Shown: positions 1 through 6,900 of the stretch, piece by piece | Layout of the letters: each line of letters begins with the position of its first letter | Position numbering within the stretch: the first letter of the stretch is position 1 | From: Bacillota bacterium | Lineage (GTDB): Bacteria; Bacillota; Clostridia; Peptostreptococcales; Natronincolaceae | Direction: 5' to 3' | Assembly: GCA_023387935.1 (NCBI GenBank) | Contig: JAEWHG010000081.1 | Location: 1-7,333, forward strand | DNA: 7,333 bases | Made by a program: the position numbers and the translations under genes | Notes under the pieces: model-generated | Told to the model about the DNA's origin: nothing | Database searches by the model: none | Seen by the model: the letters and a program-made list of their open reading frames with translations, nothing else

Positions 1-193
1 GTTCTGGACCTGATCTGTTAAGTCCATATGCCTCTTCCAGCTTTTGCATTTGCTCTACAGTCATATTAGGATCTGTATAAAAGGATGCTAAGGGTGACCC
101 TGGCGCTAATTGAAATATGGAAAAAAGCAAAATACTAACGCCAATTAAAATTGGGATTTGCTGTAAAAGTCTTCTTACAATGTATTTACCCAT
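1..193 (-). CDS. ABC transporter permease, DppB/OppB family (N-terminal 64 residues, cut by window edge)
   Basis: This is the start of an inner-membrane permease of the peptide/nickel ABC importer family, which pairs with a second permease and two ATPases to move oligopeptides delivered by the binding protein. The frame opens with MGKYIVRRLLQQIPILIGVS, followed by one hydrophobic segment (about residues 13-30) and then LAPGSPL. That arrangement, a basic RR(L) N-terminus, the first transmembrane helix, a PG(D/S)P motif and a downstream E-x-Y-G-L-N stretch (residues 54-59), is the standard N-terminal signature of the DppB/OppB permease. The ATG at 193 is preceded by AAGGAGG (207-201) with a 7-nt spacer, which fixes the start. 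It lies 87 bp downstream of the binding-protein gene on the same strand and is almost certainly in the same operon, with a stem-loop in between. The rest of the protein (typically 300-340 aa) lies beyond the window. Which substrate the system carries cannot be told. Confidence 0.93.
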   Translation of the reverse strand, partial: MGKYIVRRLLQQIPILIGVSILLFSIFQLAPGSPLASFYTDPNMTVEQMQKLEEAYGLNRSGPE

Positions 194-223
194 ATATATT
201 CCTCCTTGTCTAAGATTTATAAG

Positions 224-255
224 AACATATAGCCTAGGAACCTAGGCTATATGTT
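224..255 (-). promoter_or_regulatory. Intercistronic stem-loop between binding protein and permease genes
   Basis: A perfect 15-bp inverted repeat (224-238 against 241-255) is centred on AA. The inner part consists of two CCTAGG hexamers separated by two bases, so the top pairs probably open to form the loop. On the transcribed (minus) strand the stem is followed by CTTATAAATC, not a run of T, so it is not a classical intrinsic terminator. It lies between the stop of the solute-binding gene and the permease ribosome binding site. Hairpins here are a known way of making binding protein in excess of membrane components, by partial termination or by protecting the upstream mRNA from 3' exonucleases. 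The structure is seen directly; the role is inferred. Confidence 0.75.
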
Positions 256-263
256 TATAAAAC

Positions 264-283
264 TAATTAAAAGATTTTAATTA
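264..283. repeat. AT-only inverted repeat overlapping the binding-protein stop codon
   Basis: TAATTAAAA (264-272) and TTTTAATTA (275-283) form a perfect 9-bp inverted repeat around GA, and the right arm includes the stop codon at 281-283. On the minus strand it is followed by TTTTAT and then by the larger stem-loop at 224-255. All pairs are A-T, so the stem would be weak and may be chance in such AT-rich DNA. Confidence 0.3.
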
Positions 284-1981
284 TTGAACGATTTCAATTA
301 AATGAGTTCCAGTTGACCAGTAAGTAAACTCTGTATGGTTAAAGTTTTTAACTCTCTTGTTTACTAGCCATGGATTCATTCTTACATACACGAATATATA
401 TGGTAGTTCTTCGTTAAATTCCTTAGCAAGCTCTTGGTAAATGTCTTTACGCTTCGCTTGATCGAATTCAGCTTGACCTTTAATCATTAATTCTTCTATT
501 TTTTCATTTTCAAAGAAACCTTTGTTATTTCCTGGTGCAAATGTAGTCTTACTAAATGTAGAATACATATCTGGATCACCAGTTAAGCTCCAAGCCATGT
601 TATACATATCCCACTTATCTTTATTACCAGGATCATTCGTTAATTCTGATAAAGAGTTGAAGTCCATTAACTCGATTGTACAGTCAACACCGATTTGCTT
701 CCAGTTTTCTGCCGCTAAAGCAGTAATCTTTACAGCCCATTCTGCATCGCTGTAAGATGTCCATTTAAATTCTAATTTCTTTCCATCTTTATATCTAAAT
801 CCATCTGTTCCCATAGTCCAGCCAGCTGCATCCAGCAATTCGCCAGCTTTTTCTGGATTATATTCGTATGGATTTAATTTGCTAGCATCTGGATATGCCC
901 AAGATACTGGTGAAATTGGAGCATGTGCAACCTCTCCACCTAAATCTCCAAAGAAGGATTTAACGAAACCATGTCGATCTAAACCGTAAACCAGTGCCTG
1001 TCTAACATTCTTATCTTGGAAAATTGGGTTACTGAAGTTAAATGCAGCATATGCATAACCGTTATTCCAGTTATTAAGCAGATTTGAATGCTCATATCCT
1101 TCGATTACTTCGTAGTTTTCTTTTGAGTTTTCAAAGTTCACTGCGTCGATAGAACCGATTTCAAACTCCGATAGCTCGTTTTGTCTAGCAACTACCTTGT
1201 ATATAATACCATCTAATTTTGGAGCGCCTTGCCAGTATTCTTTATTAGGCTCTAGCTCTACGTATTGCTCTACTTCGTATTTCTTTAATTTAAATGCGCC
1301 ATTTCCTAATGGATCACGGTCTAAAGCAGCCATTTCATCTGCACTTGCTTTGTCATAATAATGTTTTGGCACTGGCCAGAATGCACCTATTTGTCTTAGA
1401 GTAGTTGCTCTAGCTTCATTTACAGTAACTTCAACTGTATATTTATCTAAAGCCTTAACGCCTTCTGCAGCCTCTGCATTCCCTTTTTTTACATCGTCAG
1501 CACCAACGATACTTTGCATTCCTGCAATATATAATCTACCCTTATAGTCTGGTGCGAAGATCGCATTGTAACTGAACACTACGTCGTCAGCTGTAACTTC
1601 AACACCATCATGCCATTTAATACCTTCTCTTAATTTAAAATTATATACTAATCCATCTTCGGATACCGTATATTCCTTAGTTAATGAACCATCCGTTGTT
1701 AATGCTCCACTTGGTTCAACTTGTAGTAATGATTCAAATATTAACTCGTATATGTAACGATCATACACTGTACTAGAAGTAAGTGGGTTAAATATCCCCT
1801 GCGGACTTGAGCCACCTACTGTTAACACATTTCCTCTTTCAGAACCTGGATAAACTACTGCTGGTTCTTCTACTGGATCCGTACCTGGCTCAACAGCTAC
1901 TGGCTCCTTAGGCGTGCAACCGATAAGGAAAGTAGATACTACCATTGTGAAAATCAATAATAATACAATACTCTTTTTCAT
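281..1981 (-). CDS. Peptide/nickel-type ABC transporter solute-binding lipoprotein (SBP family 5, OppA/DppA class)
   Basis: This is an extracellular, membrane-anchored binding protein that captures oligopeptides (possibly nickel or opines) and delivers them to the permease encoded next. The N-terminus has KK, a hydrophobic stretch and a lipobox LIGC, making Cys22 (counted from the chosen start) the lipidated residue; a Pro/Glu/Val-rich linker follows. The family 5 hallmark is at about residues 107-138: VSEDGLVYNFKLREGIKWHD followed by G-x5-ADDVVFSY. The length, 566 aa, is usual for the family. Two in-frame ATGs exist, at 1987 and 1981. AAGGGGG (1997-1991) lies 3 nt from the first and 9 nt from the second, so 1981 (MKKSIV...) is preferred; using 1987 adds Met-Ile. 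It is the first gene of the operon visible here, with a 350-bp upstream gap. The substrate cannot be assigned from sequence alone. Confidence 0.95.
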   Translation of the reverse strand: MKKSIVLLLIFTMVVSTFLIGCTPKEPVAVEPGTDPVEEPAVVYPGSERGNVLTVGGSSPQGIFNPLTSSTVYDRYIYELIFESLLQVEPSGALTTDGSLTKEYTVSEDGLVYNFKLREGIKWHDGVEVTADDVVFSYNAIFAPDYKGRLYIAGMQSIVGADDVKKGNAEAAEGVKALDKYTVEVTVNEARATTLRQIGAFWPVPKHYYDKASADEMAALDRDPLGNGAFKLKKYEVEQYVELEPNKEYWQGAPKLDGIIYKVVARQNELSEFEIGSIDAVNFENSKENYEVIEGYEHSNLLNNWNNGYAYAAFNFSNPIFQDKNVRQALVYGLDRHGFVKSFFGDLGGEVAHAPISPVSWAYPDASKLNPYEYNPEKAGELLDAAGWTMGTDGFRYKDGKKLEFKWTSYSDAEWAVKITALAAENWKQIGVDCTIELMDFNSLSELTNDPGNKDKWDMYNMAWSLTGDPDMYSTFSKTTFAPGNNKGFFENEKIEELMIKGQAEFDQAKRKDIYQELAKEFNEELPYIFVYVRMNPWLVNKRVKNFNHTEFTYWSTGTHLIEIVQ

Positions 1982-1990
1982 AATCATTTT

Positions 1991-1997
1991 CCCCCTT
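1991..1997 (-). promoter_or_regulatory. Ribosome binding site deciding the start of the solute-binding protein
   Basis: AAGGGGG on the minus strand can pair throughout with the 16S anti-Shine-Dalgarno if one G-U wobble is allowed. It is 9 nt before the ATG at 1981 but only 3 nt before the ATG at 1987, which favours the downstream start. Confidence 0.7.
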
Positions 1998-2265
1998 AAT
2001 ATTTTTATTTTTGAAAATTTCTAGTTAATATTTATGTGCATACCCCCTTTCGAATATTTCAACAACTTTAAATAATTAAATTGTTATGAATATTTTAAAT
2101 ATTATAATTCTATATCCTTTTCCTTTTTCCTGCTATTTTTCTAAATTATTGAATTTAATCAATATATTTCTTATTCTATAAATATGCTGATTAATGAAAC
2201 CTATTCTAAAAATATAATCCAAGCATACTGACCGATACCCTATATTGCGCTAATCATGAATGTTT

Positions 2266-2295
2266 ATAACACTTTATAGAAAATAATGATATAAT
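2266..2295 (+). promoter_or_regulatory. Putative sigma-A promoter (extended -10) of the NUDIX gene
   Basis: TATAAT (2290-2295) is a perfect -10 box preceded by TG at 2287-2288, giving an extended -10 element (TGnTATAAT). ATAACA (2266-2271) is a 4-of-6 match to the -35 box at an 18-bp spacing. Transcription would begin near 2302, leaving a leader of about 30 nt that contains GAGGGGG. Confidence 0.7.
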
Positions 2296-2331
2296 AGCTA
2301 TTAATGAGGAAAAAGAGGGGGTAATTTAAAA

Positions 2332-2949
2332 ATGGATATTAAACTAATTAAAGAAATAGTAAGTAATAAGAAACCTACTCTTCTAGATGTTGTTCACAAA
2401 TCGGCAGTTATTATTCCTATTATTGAAGTGGATGGAAATTATCATATTCTTTTTCAAATTCGTGCCCTTTCACTTAACAAACAACCAGGAGAAATATGTT
2501 TTCCAGGAGGGAAAATAGAGAAGGATGAAAATGCCTTTGAATGTGCTATACGTGAAACCTGCGAGGAGTTAAATCTTTCAGAAGATAAGATTGAAATTTT
2601 AGGCGAGCTGGATTATTTAGTAACTCCATTTAATATGGCAATATATTCTTTTTGCGGAGTTCTCGATAATGTGGACTTAAACTCTATAGAATTTAATACG
2701 AGTGAAGTTTCATCAATTTTTTCTGTTCCATTAAGTGAGCTATTAAATCAAGAACCACAAGTTAGTAATATGATCATAAACACAGAAACTGAGGATACTT
2801 TCCCTTTTCATTTAGTACAGAATGGGAGAGCCTATGATTGGAAATCAGGTACATACCCAGTATATTTTTACAAATACGAAGACCATATTATATGGGGAAT
2901 TACTGCTAAAATATTGAAAGCTTTTTTAGATACATTAAAAGGACTTTAA
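2332..2949 (+). CDS. NUDIX hydrolase, CoA pyrophosphatase-like (NudL/UPF0035 type)
   Basis: This is a cytosolic NUDIX-family pyrophosphohydrolase. Relatives with this signature are annotated as coenzyme A pyrophosphatases, which split CoA or CoA esters into phosphopantetheine and 3',5'-ADP. The NUDIX box (GX5EX7REUXEEXGU) is at residues 60-82: G60, E66, R74-E75, E78-E79, with Asn81 in place of the second conserved Gly. The catalytic Mg-binding glutamates are intact. Just upstream, LFQIRALSLNKQPGEICFPG (residues 40-59) matches the UPF0035-type segment (xR-S-x-x-L-x-x-x-x-GE-x-x-FPGG) that distinguishes the CoA-pyrophosphatase branch, which is why I prefer it over a generic nucleotide-sanitising role. 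The length (205 aa) is typical for the family. The ATG at 2332 follows GAGGGGG (2315-2321) by 10 nt. It is a single-gene unit with its own promoter and ends facing a shared terminator. The true substrate remains untested; an ADP-ribose or dinucleotide substrate is possible. Confidence 0.88.
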   Translation: MDIKLIKEIVSNKKPTLLDVVHKSAVIIPIIEVDGNYHILFQIRALSLNKQPGEICFPGGKIEKDENAFECAIRETCEELNLSEDKIEILGELDYLVTPFNMAIYSFCGVLDNVDLNSIEFNTSEVSSIFSVPLSELLNQEPQVSNMIINTETEDTFPFHLVQNGRAYDWKSGTYPVYFYKYEDHIIWGITAKILKAFLDTLKGL

Positions 2950-2976
2950 AAACTTGCCTTATATTTTACTATGTAA

Positions 2977-3014
2977 AAGGAGAGCCTATTAGTCTACAAC
3001 GATAGGCTCTCCTT
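2977..3014. terminator. Bidirectional intrinsic terminator between convergent genes, overlapping a CDS end
   Basis: AAGGAGAGCCTAT (2977-2989) and ATAGGCTCTCCTT (3002-3014) form a perfect 13-bp stem with a 12-nt loop. On the minus strand the stem is followed by TTTT (2978-2975) and then ACATAG, which ends the lipoprotein transcript. On the plus strand AAAA precedes it and CTTCTGTATTTG follows, so it could also end the NUDIX transcript. The 3002-3014 arm lies within the lipoprotein's last codons, and the stop codon (2991-2989) is at the loop/stem junction. Confidence 0.85.
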
Positions 3015-3492
3015 CTGTATTTGTTCTGATATAATCAATTAGATTCTTTATACTATTGTTTTTAGAAATAAAATAATGCCCTTCTATATAAATAAATTTT
3101 TCTTTTATTAACCCATAAATCGCATCATTATCTGAAGGATAAAAATTTATTATTCCAATTAAATTTTCGTCGGATGAATATTCATAATCCTTAACTACCT
3201 TATGAGCAAATATATCTGATATTACTTTATTTAATTTTGCTCCTGTACTTATTTTTCCTAGAGTTTGATTATTCGTATCTTTAACTTCAATACTGCTGCT
3301 TGTTTCCAAAAGAGCTTTAAGCTCTTCTAACGTTAATATTTCTCGACTTTCCACTTCCTCATTAATAACAGAATCTGTCAAATTAACATCTTCCTCTAAT
3401 ATTGAGCTTTGATTCTTTTCTACTGATGTACAAGCTACCATGATGAATACACTACTGATTATAATAATTAGAACACTAAAAGTATTTTTCAT
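2989..3492 (-). CDS. Uncharacterised lipoprotein, 167 aa
   Basis: I do not recognise a named family. The protein begins MKNTFSV, has a hydrophobic segment (about residues 5-19) and a lipobox MVAC with Cys21, the only cysteine, so it should be exported and lipid-anchored on the outer face of the membrane. A Glu/Asn/Ser-rich linker (about 22-50) precedes a compact domain (about 51-160) that begins LTLEELKALL and appears to alternate helices and strands. Aromatic-rich segments there include IINFYPSD (114-121) and FIYIEGHYFIS (133-143). The overall layout, a small beta-rich domain with a hydrophobic YFIS-type strand and a closing helix NLIDYIRTN, recalls small Bacillota lipoproteins such as YhfM, but that is an impression, not a match. 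The ATG at 3492 follows AAGGTG (3503-3498) with a short A-rich spacer. It is transcribed alone, possibly from a promoter about 180 nt upstream, and ends in the terminator at 2977-3014. Confidence 0.85.
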   Translation of the reverse strand: MKNTFSVLIIIISSVFIMVACTSVEKNQSSILEEDVNLTDSVINEEVESREILTLEELKALLETSSSIEVKDTNNQTLGKISTGAKLNKVISDIFAHKVVKDYEYSSDENLIGIINFYPSDNDAIYGLIKEKFIYIEGHYFISKNNSIKNLIDYIRTNTEGEPIVVD

Positions 3493-3596
3493 TTTTTCAC
3501 CTTCTTAATTAGATTTAAGCTAAATACCTTATTCTCTATTATTTCTTTTATTTTGAAAACTATAATCCAATGTTCATATATTTTTATACATATTTA

Positions 3597-3612
3597 ATTA
3601 GACGTTTCTAAT
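3597..3612. repeat. Short inverted repeat in the lipoprotein upstream region
   Basis: ATTAGA (3597-3602) and TCTAAT (3607-3612) are perfect complements around CGTT. It lies between the lipoprotein start (3492) and its putative promoter, and upstream of the putative promoter of the 90-aa gene, so it could be an operator or a small hairpin in the lipoprotein leader. Six base pairs, mostly A-T, could also be chance. Confidence 0.3.
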
Positions 3613-3636
3613 CTTCATAAATTAATTTATCTAACA

Positions 3637-3662
3637 ACAACCACGCATACAGTTCATATAAT
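3637..3662 (+). promoter_or_regulatory. Putative promoter of the 90-aa gene (sigma-A -10, or sporulation sigma-E/K-like)
   Basis: TATAAT at 3657-3662 is a perfect sigma-A -10, but no good -35 lies 17 bp upstream (ACAACA, 3 of 6). The wider sequence CATATAATA (3655-3663) also fits CATAnnnTA, with AC at 3637-3638 exactly 16 nt before it, which is the layout of Bacillus sigma-K promoters. CATATAAT is one base from the sigma-E -10 consensus, although no sigma-E -35 is present. Transcription would begin near 3669, giving a leader of about 36 nt. These short motifs are easily met by chance in AT-rich DNA. Confidence 0.45.
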
Positions 3663-3676
3663 AATATAAGCAAAAT

Positions 3677-3704
3677 AATATACTCATTTAGAGGAGAATG
3701 TCAA
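3677..3704 (-). promoter_or_regulatory. Putative sigma-A promoter of the lipoprotein gene, overlapping the start of the 90-aa gene
   Basis: On the minus strand TTGACA (3704-3699) is a perfect -35 box. It is followed after 16 nt by TATATT (3682-3677, 5 of 6) or after 18 nt by TATTAT (3680-3675, 5 of 6). Transcription would begin near 3670 and leave a leader of about 178 nt before the lipoprotein ATG at 3492. The -35 box directly abuts the ATG (3705) of the opposite gene, and the spacer covers that gene's ribosome binding site. Confidence 0.5.
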
Positions 3705-3977
3705 ATGGACTCTTTACTTAATAAACAATTACTCAACTTATTATCTGCAGATATATTTAAAAAAGTATTAAATAACGATCTTTTTCAAATAGCACAATTT
3801 AATATGCTCATTACGCTTCTTATTAAAGCAGGCATCCCTTTTGATGTAAGCTTTTCTCCTGAAACCCGTAGAGATGCTGCCTCTGCGTCAATTTCTATTA
3901 TAATTAATCCAACTACAACCTTGGAGTTTGTTATTAATTTTGAACCAGGACAAAGTATTTTTAATATTAATCGTTGA
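3705..3977 (+). CDS. Uncharacterised 90-aa protein
   Basis: I do not recognise this protein. The ATG at 3705 has a strong ribosome binding site, GAGGAG (3691-3696), 8 nt upstream, and the codons look natural, so it is probably a real gene. The first half (about residues 1-42) is rich in Leu, Ile, Asn and Lys and looks like two amphipathic or moderately hydrophobic helices. The second half (44-90) looks beta-rich: IPFDVSFSPE, then SASISIIINP, then TTLEFVINFEPGQS. There is no signal peptide, and no Cys, Trp, Tyr or His, so a metal or redox enzyme is unlikely; a small structural or partner protein fits better. It stands alone, divergent from the lipoprotein gene and convergent with the methyltransferase gene, whose stop is only 14 bp beyond its own. 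A sporulation-type promoter motif upstream suggests, weakly, a sporulation-time product. Confidence 0.72.
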   Translation: MDSLLNKQLLNLLSADIFKKVLNNDLFQIAQFNMLITLLIKAGIPFDVSFSPETRRDAASASISIIINPTTTLEFVINFEPGQSIFNINR

Positions 3978-3991
3978 TAATATTATTGGGT

Positions 3992-6900
3992 TTATTTTAT
4001 CTCATTATTTAAATTTATATCTTTAATTTTATCAACATTTATTTCTTCTTGTCTATGTATATAGGATAAAAATTTAGACCCTATTTCATTACCATCTACG
4101 CCATAGTAAATAGGTCTATTTTGATATATTTGTAAATGATCTCTGAGAAAATCTTTTAAAAAATATCTTTTTATAATTTCTCTTGATGTATCTTTACTTT
4201 TTTTATCTATGATGTTTGCAATATAGTCTAAATTATACTCTAATGTTTCTCGTCCAAAAACTTTTTCAACAAAATCAGCAAACCTATTTACAATATTTTC
4301 ATCATCATATGCTGTATCCGTAACAGATATTCTATTAGAAGCTACAATCTCCATGGATGATATTAGCCATCCATTTTTTGTATTGACATACCATTTTCCA
4401 TTGTCAAAATTAAATTTTTCTTTAAAATCCCCCCCGGCATGGATAAGTCCATCTATGTCTAAGGAGTATCTACCGAATATACAGCCAACAGCATAGGAAA
4501 TAAGAGACTTAATTTCTCTTTCCTCCTTAGCTTTTCTAATTGTAATTTCATCATCCTCCATTTCTGGAGTTAGTTCTTCATTAATTCCGTAGATATCAAT
4601 AAATATGCTATTTAACATCTCTTCGTTTAATTTTAATCGGTTAAACTGGTTACTAGCATATTCATCCCATTGATTGTATGATTCTTTAATGGTTGAAGCT
4701 TTAAATCTGGAGTTTACCATTGGATGTTTTTTAAAATCCCAAGAAGTTTCAAATGAATCCCAATCATTTTTTGAAATACAAATATTTTCTATAACTAAAT
4801 TATTAATTTGATCTATTAGTTTTCTATTTGATGTTTCTAAAATAGGTATGTTTTTTATATCTCCTACCTGTATATTAAGGCTCGGATTTAAAAACTCTAA
4901 ATAATGTTTAGAGAGTTTTGATGCCATTAACCCTAATATATAGTATAAATTATCTTCATTAATGAATATCATAGATCCGGCAACATCAAAAATAAATCCT
5001 TCTGGAGAAAATCTAGGAGCCATATCTTTCCCGATAAATGTATATGTTATCCCCTTTTTAAAATATAAGTTTTCATTTTTTATAGTTCTGCTATAATTAC
5101 CATAAAGGCTTTTGGCATATTCCTTAACTTCATATCCATTATTATCCCAATTAATAACAAAGGTATTATTCCCATACCACTTTCTTTGCCCTCCCCCCTT
5201 ATTATAAGGAACCCATTTATAATCACCAATATTAGAATCTTTATTAAAAAAACAAATATCTTCAATATTAACTTCATACCAACATCTTAAAAACCTGTTA
5301 TTATCAGAAGTGGCCATGCCTTGTCTAGGTTTTCCTATGTCGCCTAGATTCTTCCCTTTTTTAAATGTCTTTATAGTATTATATCCCAACCAAAACGCAA
5401 ATTTGCTACCTGGAATATGATTAAATATATTTTGATCAATATAATATTTGTTGTTGTTATCTCTAGAAATATTATTTTCAATCATTTTAGGCTGATTCGT
5501 TTCTTTATTATTAAGTTTAATAAATGTAGACTTAATATTACAATTACATTTTCTAATTACAAATGTACTGATAGACACAGAGGCATCCTTAAATCCATCC
5601 TCACCTAGCTGTATTAAGCTTAATAGCTGGTAATTATCAATGATATGCTTTCTTAATTTTTCATAGGAAGAAATAAACTGCCAAACATTTGGCGTCATAA
5701 ATCCAGCAATTCCATTTTCTCTTGTAAAATCCATATTTCTTATCATAAATACAGAAAACAAATCGTATTTATAATCCCTATAATTCTCTTCTACAAATTT
5801 TTTTAATGTACTGTTAAATCTCCTCAGTCCACTATAAGGCGGATTAGCGATTACTACATCGTACTTCTGACTCATAATTCTTCCTTGCTTTATTAAAAAA
5901 TCTACTTTTTGAAAAATGACTTCCCTATCAGTAACGTCAGTAGCATCCTCTAATGGTATTTTTCTAATTTCTTTTACTACTTCTTCTAATCTATCAAAAT
6001 CAATTGACTTTATATTAAGTAATGCACCATAATCTTTTGCATTGTAAAAAATATCAATTAAATACTGAACATCATCTTTAATGTCCTTATTATTTAAAAT
6101 ATTTTTATTTGCATCTACCAAGTTCTCTAATTTCTCTATTGCAATTCCATTACTTTCTTTAATTGAGATTAGATTTAGTTTTGGATTGCAATCCAATATA
6201 TTAGGGTTTTTGCTTCTGGCTTTCATTAAAATAGTAAAGATTGCTAGTTTGCTAACTCTATCATCAATATCTAAACCGTATAGATTTTTTTCCAATATAA
6301 GAAATGGTATTTGTTCTTCTTCATAATTCAAACTTAAATAAATGTCATGTAAAACATCAAAGGCGTAAGCTAATATGTGTCCACTGCCCATGGCAGGATC
6401 TAATACTTTTATTTCCTCAGGATTTAAAATTTTACTTCTTAATGTCTTTAATTCTTTTTTTTCTTCCGTATCTTCTGATACATCCTTGACAAAATAATTC
6501 CACTTAGAAAGCAATTTTGCATTTGAAGATGATTCGAACCATAGCTTACCTAGAGAGTTTTCTACCATATACTTAACAATCCATTTTGGCGTAAAAATCT
6601 GAGTAGCTGTAGGAATATTATCTTTAGTGAGCTTTTCTTTCTTCAACTCTAAAAATATCTCTTCCTTTTTTTCAGAAAAATAATATTGATAAAGCCACCC
6701 TATTATTTCTATACCATGGTCTTCTATTTCACTTTCTTCTTCACATAAATCTATTTTCCAATAAACCTCTTCAATCCCTTCTACTAAGTAAGCCACTATG
6801 GACTCTTCTCCAAACATGTTATCAGGTAATAATATATATTTTTTATCATCTATCTTATCAAATACAGTAGGCATTATTTCCGATAAGTAGTTACACAGAC

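Larger units (their letters stand above)
1988..2331. other. AT-rich divergent intergenic region
   Basis: This gap separates the minus-strand transporter operon from the plus-strand NUDIX gene. The right end carries the NUDIX promoter (2266-2295) and ribosome binding site (GAGGGGG, 2315-2321). For the transporter, the best -10 look-alike is TATAAT on the minus strand at 2106-2101, about 120 nt before the start codon, but no convincing -35 box lies upstream of it, so I do not call a promoter. No RNA gene, riboswitch-like fold, insertion sequence or coding frame is apparent. A second AAAGGGGG on the minus strand (2050-2043) precedes a six-codon frame and is judged accidental. Confidence 0.6.

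Noticed and set aside
522..755. 77-aa open frame on the plus strand inside the binding-protein gene
   Set aside because: It is antisense to a strongly supported solute-binding protein gene, has no ribosome binding site and its translation resembles no protein; it is a shadow frame.
2022..2050. Six-codon frame (MHININ) after AAAGGGGG on the minus strand, as a possible leader peptide for the transporter
   Set aside because: The G run is only one base from the ATG, too close for efficient initiation, and there is no attenuator-like structure between it and the gene.
2101..2106. Minus-strand TATAAT as a promoter for the transporter operon
   Set aside because: No recognisable -35 box or extended -10 accompanies it, and perfect TATAAT is expected by chance in this AT-rich stretch. 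It is kept only as a remark in the intergenic entry.
3978..3991. Possible terminator between the 90-aa gene and the methyltransferase gene
   Set aside because: The 14-bp gap and its flanks contain only short AT-rich complementarity with no GC stem, so no intrinsic terminator can be supported.
5080..5277. 65-aa hydrophobic open frame on the minus strand
   Set aside because: It is an alternative frame within the methyltransferase gene, where conserved PglX-type motifs fix the true frame. Its hydrophobicity comes from AT-rich codons.
5417..6489. Three plus-strand open frames (5417-5608, 6081-6326, 6304-6489)
   Set aside because: All are antisense to the methyltransferase gene, lack convincing ribosome binding sites and read as low-complexity AT-derived sequence.
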